Shown: positions 52,757-62,618, counted from the stretch's first letter. The stretch is 64,000 nucleotides of DNA from Jiella pacifica (GCF_010500815.1 NZ_JAAAMG010000013.1:62001-126000), one strand, 5' to 3'. A program made the numbers and translations. The notes: generated by a model from the sequence alone, not told the origin.

Positions 52757-53769
52757 CGTCGGAAAGCTCCATTTCTCGGGTGGTTTCGATCGCCTCGCGG
52801 GCTTGCGACTGCGCGCCGCCAGACGAACAGGTGGTTGGCGCCATGGGCCGCGATCAGGAAGATCAGTGCCGCTGCCGCGAAGACCGGCGAGAGGCTGCGC
52901 GGTGCCTTGAGAACATTGGTGCCGGTATGGCTTTCGAGCGCCGCCTCGATCGCAGGCAAGTCGCCGAGCGGGGCGTAGCCGAGACCGGCCTCGGCGGCGA
53001 TTTCTCGCAGATAGCCCTCGCGGACCTGCGTCAGATGCTCGGTCGAGGTGGCGGCGAGATTGCCGACAGGATTGTTGCGCGGATGGTATTCGCCGCCCGT
53101 GCTGCCCGGCGTGGCGATGCTGACGCGGGCGCCTGCGGCGATGTCGGGCAGGCTGTAGAAGCCGATCGCCCGGCCGGATTCGTCGTATTTCGGGATGGGA
53201 ACGAGCTTTGCGCCTCCCGCCCCGAGGATCACCCCGGCAGTCCTATCGGGATTCTCGGCCCGCCTGCGGCCGGCGACCGGCAGCGGCGGCGCCTCGTGGC
53301 CGTCGGTGACGAAAACGAGGTCGGCCCCGAGCCTTGTCACCAGCTCCTGCGCCGAGGAGAGGCCGCGCACGACGCGGCTGTCGCCCTCCCATGCCATGCG
53401 CCAGTTCAGCGCGGCGACCGCATCGGCAAAGGGCGGAAAGTTCTCGCAGACCTCCACCGGCTCGATCAGCGGAAAGGAGCGCCTTTCGGTGAACAGGCCG
53501 AGGCCGATCCGGGAGCCGCAGGGCAGCTTTCGGGCAATTTCCGTCACCACCCACTTGGCCTCGTCGAGGCGGCTGCGGACCTTGGCTCCCTTGCCATAGT
53601 CGCGCGCCGTCATGCTGCGGGTCAGATCGACGACGACGAAGAGGTTGCGGACGCGGCGCTCCTCCTGCGTCGCAAGCCCGAGCGCGGCTAGAAGGGCGAA
53701 TCCGAGTGCACCGAGAAGCAGCCACAGCGCGGGGTCGATCTGCCGTCGATCGGTGCTCGCGGTCCTCAT
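52753..53769 (-). CDS. mxaL: Methanol dehydrogenase maturation protein MxaL (VWA domain)
   Basis: A 338-residue membrane protein: one helix near residues 14-32 (PALWLLLGALGFALLAALGL), a von Willebrand A domain, and a C-terminal helix (AAALIFLIAAHGANHLFVW). The MIDAS motif reads DLTRS rather than DxSxS. MxaL, with MxaA, K, S, C and R, is needed to insert calcium into methanol dehydrogenase. ATG 53769 overlaps mxaK by 4 bases; the frame is open further upstream but that is inside mxaK/mxaC. Confidence 0.85.
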   Translation of the reverse strand: MRTASTDRRQIDPALWLLLGALGFALLAALGLATQEERRVRNLFVVVDLTRSMTARDYGKGAKVRSRLDEAKWVVTEIARKLPCGSRIGLGLFTERRSFPLIEPVEVCENFPPFADAVAALNWRMAWEGDSRVVRGLSSAQELVTRLGADLVFVTDGHEAPPLPVAGRRRAENPDRTAGVILGAGGAKLVPIPKYDESGRAIGFYSLPDIAAGARVSIATPGSTGGEYHPRNNPVGNLAATSTEHLTQVREGYLREIAAEAGLGYAPLGDLPAIEAALESHTGTNVLKAPRSLSPVFAAAALIFLIAAHGANHLFVWRRAVASPRGDRNHPRNGAFRR

Positions 53770-54374
53770 GGCAAACCTCGCGGCACACCGGGCAGGTCCG
53801 TCCAGACGTCGCGCGGCCGCTTGCCTTCCTCCTCCCGCTCGATCGCCGGCCGCGGGAAGACGCGCACGAGGCGGCTGGCGAGATCGAAGTTGACCTTGAC
53901 GTCGAAATCCTCCGGGTCGAGCCGCATCGCCCGGCGATAGTCCTCCTGGGCGAGGCGGATCGTCACCGTCGCCTCGTCGATGTCGTTGGCCTCGATCAGC
54001 TCGAAGCCCGCTCGCATGCGGGCATTGGCGAGAGCGTAGAGGAAGGCGGCCTGGACCTTCGCATCGCCCGCCGTCTGGATGCGGGGCGCCAGGGCTTCCG
54101 CCGCCGTGAGATCGTCGCGGGAGAGCACCTGCGCCGCCGCCGCGAGGAGGAGAGGGCCGGGGGCACCGTCGCGAAGCGGCACGGACTGGCCCAGGGCGAG
54201 GGCGCGGATGGCGTCGTTGTCTGCCAGGGCCCGACGAAGTTCGAACGACTGGTGGACGGCGAAGGCGCCGATCGCCACCAGGAGGGCGACGAAGGCCGCG
54301 GTGATCAGCCCATCCCGTGGAACGCGCGCTGCCGCTCGCTGGTGCCGAGCCTCGTTCGTCCGCGCCGGCTTCAT
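53766..54374 (-). CDS. mxaK: Methanol dehydrogenase maturation protein MxaK
   Basis: A 202-residue protein with one N-terminal membrane helix (GLITAAFVALLVAIGAFAV, about residues 23-41) and a helical, TPR-like periplasmic part (AALAPRIQTAGDAKV-type repeats and ANARMRAGFELIEANDIDEA). MxaK acts in calcium insertion with MxaA and MxaL. It overlaps mxaC and mxaL by 4 bases each. Sequence alone is weak evidence; position and topology make the call. Confidence 0.82.
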   Translation of the reverse strand: MKPARTNEARHQRAAARVPRDGLITAAFVALLVAIGAFAVHQSFELRRALADNDAIRALALGQSVPLRDGAPGPLLLAAAAQVLSRDDLTAAEALAPRIQTAGDAKVQAAFLYALANARMRAGFELIEANDIDEATVTIRLAQEDYRRAMRLDPEDFDVKVNFDLASRLVRVFPRPAIEREEEGKRPRDVWTDLPGVPRGLP

Positions 54375-55399
54375 CGGGCCTGCTCCGCCGGTCGGATCGG
54401 CGCGAGCATCCGTGCTGAGGTGAGGCGGTCCCTCTGGGCGAGCTTGGCAAGAACCAGGAGCAGGATCGACAGGGCGGCGCCAGCATTGAGAAACCCGTCC
54501 AGGTCCAGCCGGGGAACGGGCTCCTCGTAAAGGATCGGTCGCGCCTCGAGCGTGTCGATCTCGTCGATGGCCGCTTCCACCGCTTCGGAATTTTCGGCCT
54601 CGAAGGCGCGATAGGGCACGCCGAGGCTCTGCAGGAAGAGATGCAGGTGCCGCTCGGGGCGGGCCTGCGGCGTGTCCCGTTCACCCGAAGTCGGCACCTC
54701 GAAGATGCTCTTGGCTCCCTCCGTGCGCAGGAACAGCCAGTAGAGGTTGACCGGCTCGCGGCCGACAAGATCGCGGAGATTGGCCTGCACCTCGCGGCTG
54801 ATCACGCCCGCTCCGTCGGAGACCAGGATGACGGCGCGCGAGGCCTTCGCGGTGGCGCCGTCGAAGGCGCCGATGGCCAGCGCCAGGCCGCGTCCGACAT
54901 TGGTCTGGGCGAGGCCGTGCTCGCCCATCGTGGCGATCGCCGCCTTGACGATCGTCCGGTGATCGGTCAGCGGCACGGCGAGCATCGGCGAGGTCGAGAA
55001 CATCGCAACGCCGAGACGGTCGTGCGGCCGCCTGTCGACGAAGTCGGACAGAAGCCGGCGCGCCGCCATGGCCTTGGATTCCTCGGCCCCGTCCGGCCTG
55101 CGGCCGGCAAAGCTGTTGTCCATCGAGGACGAGCGGTCGATCAGCAGCATCAGCTGGGCGCCGCGGCCTTCCCGGGTGATCGTCTGGTCCGTCCGGTGAA
55201 GGCCGGCGAGACCGAGAAGGAGCAGCGTGACGGCGACGGCTCCCAGAAGCGGCAGAAGGATGGAGACCACCTTCGAGGGGGTGTCCAGCGGGGCGAGGGC
55301 GCGGCGCGGATGGCCGACGGGCGCCAGCACCGGTGCCACGAAGGGCAGCGCCGCCAGCGGCAGGCCGAGGAGCCAGAGCGGATTGTCGAAGGCGATCAT
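54371..55399 (-). CDS. mxaC: Methanol dehydrogenase maturation protein MxaC (VWA domain)
   Basis: A 342-residue membrane protein with two N-terminal helices (about residues 8-28 and 46-66), a von Willebrand A domain with an intact MIDAS (LLIDRSSSMD), and a C-terminal helix (AALSILLLVLAKLA). VWA/MoxR pairs act as chaperone machines; here with MxaR in methanol dehydrogenase assembly. ATG 55399 overlaps the mxaA stop (ATGA). Confidence 0.86.
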   Translation of the reverse strand: MIAFDNPLWLLGLPLAALPFVAPVLAPVGHPRRALAPLDTPSKVVSILLPLLGAVAVTLLLLGLAGLHRTDQTITREGRGAQLMLLIDRSSSMDNSFAGRRPDGAEESKAMAARRLLSDFVDRRPHDRLGVAMFSTSPMLAVPLTDHRTIVKAAIATMGEHGLAQTNVGRGLALAIGAFDGATAKASRAVILVSDGAGVISREVQANLRDLVGREPVNLYWLFLRTEGAKSIFEVPTSGERDTPQARPERHLHLFLQSLGVPYRAFEAENSEAVEAAIDEIDTLEARPILYEEPVPRLDLDGFLNAGAALSILLLVLAKLAQRDRLTSARMLAPIRPAEQAR

Positions 55400-56322
55400 C
55401 GGGCCCCCGCCCGTTCGATGGCCGCGAGACGGCGCGCCACCTGGACTAATGCAGCGGCCGGGAGCCGGGCTTCGGCCTTCTCGGCGTCGCCGTCGAAGAA
55501 GAAGCCGCGCGAGGCCGAGAAGAAGGTCTCGAGATCCTGGCGCGCTGCGGCAAAGCGTGGCCGCGCCGCCAGGCATTCGCCGAGATCGTCCGCCACGACG
55601 CGGCGGCCGAAGGCCGCGTCGAGCCCGCGATGCAGGGCGAGGAGGCGGGCTCCGTAGTCCATTGTGGGCCGCTTCGTCCGGATCACCCGCAGCGCACTTG
55701 CCAGCGGGCGCGAGGGGCGGAGCCCGAACGGTCCCCAGCCGCGATACCATGCGAAAGCCAGCGCCAGGACGGCGACCGCCCCCCAAGCAGCGGCAACGGT
55801 CCATTGCCGCCGGACCGTGTCGATGACCGCGAGCGGCTTGTCGGGCTTCATCCCCGCGGGGCTCGAACGGGCGAGGATCGGGCGCAGCGGCGACAGGACG
55901 ATGGTCCAGGCGGGAAGGGTGACGAGTTCGCTCGCTGCCTCCGATCCGGCCGCGGCGTGGAAGGCCAAGGTGGTGCCCGGGATCGAGATCTCCTTGGGCT
56001 CCAGCGGCACGTAGAAGCTCTGATAGGCGAGCGTCAGGTCGTAGCGCTTCCCGGCCTCGATCTCCTTGCTCTCGACCGAAATCGACCGGAGTTCGGTGAA
56101 TTCGTCGATCGGTCCCGTCTGCGGCAGCGAGGCGGGATCGAGTTCCCGCCCGGCCGGCACCGAGAGTTCACCGCGCCAGACCAGGACGTCGCCGGTGAAC
56201 CAGCCGACCTCCCGGGGCGGATGGGCCCGAAGGGTGATCTCCGCGCCCATAGCGCCGACCGTGCCGCCGAGGAGGAAGGCAGCCAGGGCAATGGCGGCTG
56301 CGGGGAGCCTTGCCCGGCTCAT
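55396..56322 (-). CDS. mxaA: Methanol dehydrogenase maturation protein MxaA
   Basis: A 308-residue protein with a signal peptide (about residues 1-26, ending GAMGA), a periplasmic beta domain, and a membrane helix near residues 175-195 (VAAAWGAVAVLALAFAWYRG) followed by a cytoplasmic tail. MxaA is required for calcium insertion into methanol dehydrogenase. It overlaps mxaS and mxaC by 4 bases each. The open frame extends far upstream but the ATG at 56322, next to the mxaS stop, is the sensible start. Confidence 0.85.
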   Translation of the reverse strand: MSRARLPAAAIALAAFLLGGTVGAMGAEITLRAHPPREVGWFTGDVLVWRGELSVPAGRELDPASLPQTGPIDEFTELRSISVESKEIEAGKRYDLTLAYQSFYVPLEPKEISIPGTTLAFHAAAGSEAASELVTLPAWTIVLSPLRPILARSSPAGMKPDKPLAVIDTVRRQWTVAAAWGAVAVLALAFAWYRGWGPFGLRPSRPLASALRVIRTKRPTMDYGARLLALHRGLDAAFGRRVVADDLGECLAARPRFAAARQDLETFFSASRGFFFDGDAEKAEARLPAAALVQVARRLAAIERAGAR

Positions 56323-57227
56323 GTCCGCCCGCCTGCCATCAGGCCCGCGAACAGATCGGCGGGATCGATCTGGCCGTCGACGAAGACGGGCAGGCATCCC
56401 GTCCGCGCGAACAGCGCTTCGAGCCCGGCGCGATGGTCCGTGGCGCGGCGTTCCCAAGCTTCGACCAATGCCTTGCGCATCAAGGCGATGCCACGACGGC
56501 CGGTCTCGAGGTCGCGAAGATGGGCGAGCCCGAAGCGCCCGTCGGGTCGATCGGCGGCCGGATCGCCGAGGACGATCGGACGAACGTCGTGCGGCGCCAG
56601 TGCCGAAAGCAGCGTCTCGACTTCGCGCAGCGGCCACTGGAAGTCGGAGATGAGGAAGACGAGGCCGGGTCGTGCCGGAAGTGCCCGCGCGGCTTCGAGC
56701 AAGCCGTCCGATCCTCGCCCCTCGGGGGCCATGCCGGCGAGCGCCGAAGCGATTTCGGCAGGGGCCGAGGCCCGCCGCGTCGGCAAGACGAGCGCCGAAG
56801 CGCCGAGGTCGCCTTGCGCCGCGAAGGCGCTCACCCGGTCGCCGCTGCGCAGGACCGCGCGAGCCAGACCGGCGGCGAGCGAGACGGCGACCGCATGGCG
56901 GTCGACGCTGCCGCGAAACCCCATGGATCCCGAAAGATCGACGAGGATCGTCACCGTGCCCGAGGCGTCCTGGACATGCTGCCTGATCCACAGGAGCCCG
57001 AACGGATCGGTCAGCGAAGCCCGAAGGTCGAGGCGGCGAAGATCAGCCTGGTCGCCCATCGCGCGCAGGCCGACGAAGCGCCCGGTGGGGCCTGGGCTTC
57101 TGCTGGCATGATTGCCCGGCCGCGGCGAGGCGACGCGGTGGCGGATCGCATAGGCGAGATGCGAAAATCGCTCGATCTCGGCTTCGGTGACGTATCCCTG
57201 CGAGCCGGCGGGCCTTGGCGAAACCAT
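56319..57227 (-). CDS. mxaS: MxaS, DUF58/VWA-like methanol oxidation protein
   Basis: A 302-residue soluble DUF58 protein with a VWA-type metal site, ILVDLSGSMGFRGSVDRHAV near residue 95. DUF58 proteins partner MoxR-type ATPases. RSPGPTGRFVGLRAM and DLRRLDLRASLTDPFGLLWIRQH match the DUF58 entry region. It starts 3 bases after mxaR and overlaps mxaA, so mxaR-S-A-C-K-L-D are one translationally coupled unit. Confidence 0.86.
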   Translation of the reverse strand: MVSPRPAGSQGYVTEAEIERFSHLAYAIRHRVASPRPGNHASRSPGPTGRFVGLRAMGDQADLRRLDLRASLTDPFGLLWIRQHVQDASGTVTILVDLSGSMGFRGSVDRHAVAVSLAAGLARAVLRSGDRVSAFAAQGDLGASALVLPTRRASAPAEIASALAGMAPEGRGSDGLLEAARALPARPGLVFLISDFQWPLREVETLLSALAPHDVRPIVLGDPAADRPDGRFGLAHLRDLETGRRGIALMRKALVEAWERRATDHRAGLEALFARTGCLPVFVDGQIDPADLFAGLMAGGRT

Positions 57228-57230
57228 GGC

Positions 57231-58259
57231 TCAGGCCGGGATCGGAACGGCATCGAAGACGGCGCGATGCAGCGCCGGCGATATCTCGTCCCGCCGCATC
57301 TCGTAGATGGGCGAGAAGAAGATGCGGTGCCCCATGACCACCGGGAACATCGCCCGCACGTCTTCCGGCACGACGCTGTCCCGCCCTTCCAGCCAGGCAT
57401 TCGCCCGGGCGGCGCGCACCAGCGCCGACAGGCCGCGCGGGCTTGCCCCGCCGACGACGAGACGCGCGACGTCGACGCCCTCGATCGCAATGTCGTTGCC
57501 GGCGAGATCGCGCAGCACGTCCCACAGCCCGATCACATAGGCTTCGATCGCCGGGCTCGCATGGATCGTTGCCTGGATCGCCGTCGCGAGTTCGGCGAGG
57601 CGGTCATAGGGGAGGATGCCTTCGTCGACCCGGCCGATCAGCGCGTCGACGTCGTGGAAGGCCGGATCGAAGACGAGACGACTGCGCATCGCCCGCTCGG
57701 CAGGAGCGGCGACGCGGATTTCCATGAAGAAGCGATCGCGCGCTGCGGCGGGCAGCTCGAAGGTCTCGTCGCGCTCCACCTTGTTGCGGTCGGCGAAGAC
57801 CTGGAGATGGGGAAATCTCACCTCCCGGCGGAAGGCGGTGACGCTGCGCTCGGCCATCATGCGCAACAGGAGCGCGTGGACCTGCGGACGGGCTCTGTTG
57901 ATCTCGTTGAAGAAGAAGATCGCCAGGTTCTCGCCATGCGCGAGGGCCGGGCCCGGATCGACGCGGGGGCGTCCGTCCTCGCCGATGAAGGGGGTGTAGA
58001 GCATGTCGTTGGGCATCAGGTCGACCGTGCCCTCGATCCGCTCGTAGGGGCCGCCGAGCGCCCGCGCCACGGTCCGGAGCAGCGTCGTCTTGCCGACGCC
58101 GACATCGCCTTCGAGCAGCACGTGACCGCGGCACAAGGTGGCGATCGTCATCAGCCTGATGGCGCGATCCTGCCCGACGACGGCTTTCGCGATCTCGCTT
58201 TCGAAGGACAAGGCCTTGGCCCGCCATTCGGCGAGGTTAAGGTTTGGGAATACAAGCAC
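57231..58259 (-). CDS. mxaR: MoxR-family AAA ATPase MxaR
   Basis: A 342-residue AAA+ ATPase of the MoxR family. Walker A is GDVGVGKTT (about residues 51-59), Walker B lies in AIFFFNEINRA, and the sensor/arginine regions include NKVERDETFELPAAARDRF. It is thought to work with the VWA proteins MxaS, MxaC and MxaL in activating methanol dehydrogenase. The start is uncertain: GTG 58259 gives the usual family length and was chosen; ATG 58376 would add 39 residues rich in Arg, Ser and Ala. The frame stays open far upstream. Confidence 0.83.
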   Translation of the reverse strand: MLVFPNLNLAEWRAKALSFESEIAKAVVGQDRAIRLMTIATLCRGHVLLEGDVGVGKTTLLRTVARALGGPYERIEGTVDLMPNDMLYTPFIGEDGRPRVDPGPALAHGENLAIFFFNEINRARPQVHALLLRMMAERSVTAFRREVRFPHLQVFADRNKVERDETFELPAAARDRFFMEIRVAAPAERAMRSRLVFDPAFHDVDALIGRVDEGILPYDRLAELATAIQATIHASPAIEAYVIGLWDVLRDLAGNDIAIEGVDVARLVVGGASPRGLSALVRAARANAWLEGRDSVVPEDVRAMFPVVMGHRIFFSPIYEMRRDEISPALHRAVFDAVPIPA

Positions 58260-58606
58260 AGGCCGTCCTGCTCGATCTGGATCGCGAACGTCCGCGGCAT
58301 TCGCAGCCGCTGAGGCTACTGCGCGGCGCCGCGTGAAAAATGCCAAGAGGCATGACGATGAACCCTGGCGACGCATCCCGATCTTCGCCGAGGCTTCGGC
58401 TCGAGAGCGAGCACCGGAAACGGACATCGGTTCGGCTCGACGGCGGACGACGTGGCGGTCTCGTCCGCCGCCGGAGCAGGTGCCCACCGGGGCCGGTCCG
58501 CCGATCGAAGTCCCATGGGAGGAGCGTCGAATGTTTGGCGGAGCCGGACCCCGGCAGGCCGGGTCAGCCCCGTTTGGGAGACGAAGGCTGCCCCGGTTCG
58601 CGGTTT
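58260..58606. other. 347-base gap between mxaI and mxaR
   Basis: No separate gene is supported here. The mxaR frame stays open through it, so a longer MxaR cannot be excluded. An imperfect hairpin, GACCC(C)GGC with GCCGGGTC, lies at 58547-58565, about 40 bases after the mxaI stop; it may be a processing or attenuation site separating highly expressed mxaFJGI from the accessory genes. Confidence 0.4.
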
Positions 58607-58924
58607 CTATTGGGCGGTCGAGCCGCCTTCCTTGATCTTCGAGACGTCGAAGACGAAGTCGCCGGTTTCCTTGAAGTGCTTCACGCGCATGGCGTTGCGC
58701 TCGTCCATCGCGCGGATGGATTCCGCCTGCTTGTTGAGCTCCATCGGGTCGTGCTTGGGATCGTATTCGGACCCCTCGACCTTTTCCGGATAGCCGGGCT
58801 TTGGCTCCCAGCAATTGCCCGGTGCCTTGCAGTTGGTGCCGTCATAGGCGAGCGCCGGCGCGGCGGCGAAGGCACTTGCGAGACAGATGGCGGACCCCGC
58901 CAGGATCGTCAGACTGCGTTTCAT
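58607..58924 (-). CDS. mxaI: Methanol dehydrogenase small (beta) subunit MxaI
   Basis: A 105-residue periplasmic protein with a signal peptide of 26 residues (ending APALA). The mature part begins YDGTNCKAPGNCWEPKPGYP, the hallmark of MxaI, with Cys32 and Cys38 likely forming its disulfide, then a long charged helix. MxaI wraps the large subunit in the alpha2-beta2 enzyme and is absent from lanthanide (XoxF) systems. It lies 72 bases after mxaG. Confidence 0.93.
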   Translation of the reverse strand: MKRSLTILAGSAICLASAFAAAPALAYDGTNCKAPGNCWEPKPGYPEKVEGSEYDPKHDPMELNKQAESIRAMDERNAMRVKHFKETGDFVFDVSKIKEGGSTAQ

Positions 58925-58996
58925 GCTCTTTCCTCCTCTTGTTCCACCAGAACGGGCATGGCCCGAACGGCCTCGGCCGCTTCCAGTGTCCGTGTT

Positions 58997-59521
58997 CTAT
59001 TTGGTGCCGTGTTTCGGCTCGTAGGGCGTGAAATTCGCCCGCTGTTCCGGCGTCAGCCAGTCGGCCTTGTCCGGATCGCCGACATAGAGATGGCGCACCC
59101 AGGCGATCACCTTCAGCATCTCGTCGAGGGTGAGATTGCCATATTGCGGGCCCATCATTCCCTGGGCGCCGCCGTAGATCGTCTCGAACAGGCCCTTGTC
59201 AGTGCCGTTCTTCGGATAGGTCCAGTAGTCGTCGTTGAGCCCTGGACCGATCTTGCCCTCGCCATTGTGGCCATGGCAGCCCGAACAGGCCGTCAGGTAG
59301 AGACTTTCGCCTTCCGGCAGAACGGCCTCCTGCGTCGTGTAGAGGTCTTCTCCCGTCGCCAGGAAGTGCTTCACGGCCTCGGTGTCGCGCCCCTCCTCGA
59401 GGGCGAAGCTCAGATCGAGAGCCGTTCCCTCGACGGTGTGGTAGAGCTGGACCGCGGCAAGCGCCGATGCCGTGGTCATGCCGACGAGGATCGCGGCGGA
59501 GAGAACTTTCAACTTACGCAT
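58997..59521 (-). CDS. mxaG: Cytochrome cL, MxaG
   Basis: A 174-residue periplasmic c-type cytochrome with a signal peptide (about residues 1-23). The single haem site is Cys79, Cys82, His83 (ACSGCHGHNGEG); a Met in GGAQGMMGPQYG may be the second axial ligand. MxaG is the specific electron acceptor of methanol dehydrogenase. It sits 21 bases after mxaJ in the standard order F-J-G-I. Confidence 0.92.
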   Translation of the reverse strand: MRKLKVLSAAILVGMTTASALAAVQLYHTVEGTALDLSFALEEGRDTEAVKHFLATGEDLYTTQEAVLPEGESLYLTACSGCHGHNGEGKIGPGLNDDYWTYPKNGTDKGLFETIYGGAQGMMGPQYGNLTLDEMLKVIAWVRHLYVGDPDKADWLTPEQRANFTPYEPKHGTK

Positions 59522-59542
59522 GATGCAATGCTTACCCGGCGA

Positions 59543-60484
59543 CTAGTTGGTCTGGTCTTCGATCGGCAGGGTGGGGATGCCCTCCTCGTCGAGAATGGCC
59601 CCGATCTTGCCGCTTGCCTGGCCGAGCGCGTCGTCGATCTCCGCCAGCAGGGCCTCGTCGCCTTTGCGCACCCCGACGGACTGCGAATACTGCAGCTCGA
59701 CGGTCTCGCCGTCGGACCGTTCGACGTCGTTGGTGATCAGCGTCAGCGTCAGATCGCCGCCGGCCTCCTTGACGTAGCGGGCGACGTCGGGGGCGAAGGC
59801 GATGGCGAGATCGGCGTTCTTGTCCCGCACTTCCTGCACCAGCCGATCCGGCGCGACGTCGATATACTGGTTGCGCCGCGATTTGAAGTTTACGAGGCCA
59901 TAGAGATAGGCGAGGTTGTCCTCGTACTTGCCGGAGTATTTGAGCATCGTCTCGGCGGGCGAGTAGAGCCGGGTCGCGAAGCGCGACAAACCTTCGCCGC
60001 CGACGTCCTGCCAGCGTGATCCGGCGAATTTCTCGTCGGTGCGGCTGACGAAGGCATAGGCCGTGCGATAGTAGGGCCGCGAGGTCGCGAGCCTCTCGTC
60101 GCCGGCATCGACCCCGATCACCACGTCGCAGGTCTTCTTGCTCAGGCCGTCGCGCACGACGTAGATGGCCGGCCGTTCGATCCACTCGTATTCGAGCGTC
60201 CGTCCCATCGTCTCGGCGAGGACTTCGGCGATGCGGTTTTCGAAGCCGTCCTCGGCCTTGGTCGAATAGGGCGCCTCCTTCGTCGAGGCGCAGACCTTGA
60301 GGACGTCGCCCTGCGAGGTCGCACTCGGCCCCTCGGCCGTCGGCGGGACGGGAACCTGGCCGGCAGTCTGCGCCGCGGCGGTCGAGGCTGCGCCGGCAGC
60401 GGCCGCGAATGCGAGGCAAGCGAGGCTGGCGGTAATTCGCCGCCTGAGGGCGGACAGCGGATGCGAAGCGAGATTGGCGCGCAT
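59543..60484 (-). CDS. mxaJ: Periplasmic methanol oxidation protein MxaJ
   Basis: A 313-residue exported protein of the type II periplasmic binding fold, with a signal peptide of about 38 residues (LACLAFAAAAGAASTAAAQ). LKVCASTKEAPYSTK and ENRIAEVLAETMGRTLEYEWI are typical of MxaJ. It is needed for methanol dehydrogenase activity, probably as an assembly chaperone. It follows mxaF by 90 bases. Confidence 0.9.
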   Translation of the reverse strand: MRANLASHPLSALRRRITASLACLAFAAAAGAASTAAAQTAGQVPVPPTAEGPSATSQGDVLKVCASTKEAPYSTKAEDGFENRIAEVLAETMGRTLEYEWIERPAIYVVRDGLSKKTCDVVIGVDAGDERLATSRPYYRTAYAFVSRTDEKFAGSRWQDVGGEGLSRFATRLYSPAETMLKYSGKYEDNLAYLYGLVNFKSRRNQYIDVAPDRLVQEVRDKNADLAIAFAPDVARYVKEAGGDLTLTLITNDVERSDGETVELQYSQSVGVRKGDEALLAEIDDALGQASGKIGAILDEEGIPTLPIEDQTN

Positions 60485-60574
60485 AGGGCACCTTCCGATC
60501 GGAGAGTGGTTTCGGAAAAGATTCTGGGAAAGGTCACGCGGCGAAGCCTTGCCGCGTGACCTCGTCCGGGCCGG

Positions 60575-62527
60575 TCAGCCGGGCTGACGTGCCGTCTCGT
60601 CGGACGGAAGGCGAGCGTCTTTTTCACCCGACTTCGGCGCGTTTTCCCCGCTGGAGGGCTCGAACTCGCCCTTGTCGAGATCGTCGGTGTAGACGCTCTC
60701 GCCATCCAGCGAGAAGACCATCACGCCGCCGCCCATCTGGGTGTAGTTGGCGAGCTCCTTGAACGCGCCGACCGCGCCGAGACCGGCCGTCGGATCGTTG
60801 AGATCGAAGACCAGGCCGACGCCCGGCCAGCCGCCGACGCCGTAGTAGATCGCGACATATTCGCGGCCGTCATGTTCGTAGGCCATGGGATGGCCGACGG
60901 CGCCCGAGGGCAGCTTGAACTTCCAGAGAAGCTCGCCTGTGTCGGAATCGCGCGCCTTGATGAAGCCGTCGAGCGTTCCGTAGAACATCACGCCGCCGGC
61001 GGTGGCGAGCGTGCCGCCCCAGGCGGCGAAGCGCTCCATCACTTCCCATTTGAAAGTGTTGTTGATGGCATCGTAGGCCTTCACCTGGCCGAGGCCGAGA
61101 TAGTTCTGCCGGTCGCCCTTCGGCCCGGGATACATGTTCAGCGTCGCGCCGACGAAGAACTGACCCGCCCGGTAGGGCAGCATGAAGGGCTCCCAGTCCA
61201 TGCAGATGTGGTTGATGCCCATGAAGAAGGACTGGCGGTCCGGATCGTAGGAATCGTGCCCCTGGTTGTGGTAGCCCATGGCGGACGGGCAGATGTCGCG
61301 CCCGACATGGTCCATGCGGGTGCCGAATTCCGGGTCCCGCTTGGGCAGGCCGGTGTCGAGATCGACCTCGGTCACCCAGTTCACCGTGTCGTCGATCTTG
61401 TCGGCGGAGACGAGGTCGCCATTGGTGCGGTCGAGCGTATAGACGATGCCGTTGCGGTCCGGATGGGTGAGAAGCTTGCGCATCTCGCCGTCCTTGTCCT
61501 TCTGCTCCGAGAGCATCATGACGTTGACGCCGGCATAGTCCCACTCGTCGTGGGGCGTCTTCTGATAGCCGAAGCGGGCCATGCCGTCGTCGGGATCGCG
61601 GCCCCAGATCGTCATCGTCCACTTGTTGTCGCCCGGCCGCATGGTCTCGTTCCACGGCGAAGGGTTGCCGGAGCCGTAATAGAAGAGATCCTCGTCCGGA
61701 TCGTAGGCATACCAGCCCCAGTTGGTGCCGCCGCCGATCTTCCAGGCGTCGCCCTCCCAGGTCTCGAGGCCGAGATTCTTCTGGCCGTATTGCGGGTTGG
61801 CGTCGTTGAAGTTGGCGCCGATGCGCACGTCCTCGTCCGACCCGGTCGCAAAGGCGCGCCAATGCTGCTCGCCGGTCTTCACGTCATAGGCGGTGACGTA
61901 GCCGCGCACGCCAAGTTCCGCGCCGGACGAGCCGACCAGAACCTCGTCCTTGATCACGTAAGGCGCGATGGTCAGGGTCGAGCCGACCTTGATGTCGGAG
62001 TTCTCCATCTCCCAGCGCGTCTCGCCGGTCTTGGTATCCAGCGCGACGATGCGACCGTCCAGCTGGGTGCGGAAGATCAGCGGGCCGACCTCGTCGTCGC
62101 CCGGCCAGTAGGCGAGGCCGCGGTTGACGACGTCGCAGCAGGCGACGGCCCGCGCCGTCGGATCCTGCTTGGGCTTGTTCTGCCAGACGATCTTGCCGGG
62201 ATCGTCGAGGTTGAGGGCGAAGGTCGTGTTCGGGAAAGGAGAATGAATGTACATCATTCCGTCGACGACGAGCGGCGTTCCCTCATGGCCATGCAGAACG
62301 CCGGTCGAAAACGACCAGGCCGGACGCAATCGATTGACGTTCTCCTTGGTCACTTGCGTCATCTTGGAATAATTGTTGGCGTCGTAGTCGCGCCCGGTCA
62401 TAACCCAGTTCGCCGGATCCTTGGCGAGTTCGATGAGCTTGTCGTTGGCGCGGACGGAACCGCCGGCAGCCACGACGAGCGAGACCCCCAATGCAAGCGC
62501 CGATGCCGAATACAGTAATTTCGTCAT
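60575..62527 (-). CDS. mxaF: PQQ methanol dehydrogenase large subunit MxaF (calcium type)
   Basis: A 650-residue periplasmic quinoprotein (27-residue signal, ending VRA). The eight-bladed propeller shows the vicinal disulfide Cys130-Cys131, calcium ligands Glu204 and Asn288, and catalytic Asp330; subtracting the signal gives 103/104, 177, 261 and 303, the known Methylobacterium MxaF numbering. Residue 332 is Ala (WDYAGVN). Lanthanide XoxF enzymes have Asp there, so this is the calcium enzyme. It oxidises methanol to formaldehyde and passes electrons to MxaG. GGGAGGAAAATT precedes ATG 62527. Transcription is likely controlled by the divergent sensor system. Confidence 0.95.
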   Translation of the reverse strand: MTKLLYSASALALGVSLVVAAGGSVRANDKLIELAKDPANWVMTGRDYDANNYSKMTQVTKENVNRLRPAWSFSTGVLHGHEGTPLVVDGMMYIHSPFPNTTFALNLDDPGKIVWQNKPKQDPTARAVACCDVVNRGLAYWPGDDEVGPLIFRTQLDGRIVALDTKTGETRWEMENSDIKVGSTLTIAPYVIKDEVLVGSSGAELGVRGYVTAYDVKTGEQHWRAFATGSDEDVRIGANFNDANPQYGQKNLGLETWEGDAWKIGGGTNWGWYAYDPDEDLFYYGSGNPSPWNETMRPGDNKWTMTIWGRDPDDGMARFGYQKTPHDEWDYAGVNVMMLSEQKDKDGEMRKLLTHPDRNGIVYTLDRTNGDLVSADKIDDTVNWVTEVDLDTGLPKRDPEFGTRMDHVGRDICPSAMGYHNQGHDSYDPDRQSFFMGINHICMDWEPFMLPYRAGQFFVGATLNMYPGPKGDRQNYLGLGQVKAYDAINNTFKWEVMERFAAWGGTLATAGGVMFYGTLDGFIKARDSDTGELLWKFKLPSGAVGHPMAYEHDGREYVAIYYGVGGWPGVGLVFDLNDPTAGLGAVGAFKELANYTQMGGGVMVFSLDGESVYTDDLDKGEFEPSSGENAPKSGEKDARLPSDETARQPG

Positions 62528-62618
62528 AATTTTCCTCCCTTGGCCTTTGCAGTACAAAGCCAATCCCGCAAATCCGAAGTGGATTTGCTATCCCTACGTA
62601 ATTGTTCTGGAGCCCTCC

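Noticed and set aside
60575-62527. Reading the PQQ dehydrogenase as lanthanide-dependent XoxF
   Set aside because: Ala, not Asp, follows the catalytic Asp by two residues, and mxaI plus the calcium-insertion genes are present.
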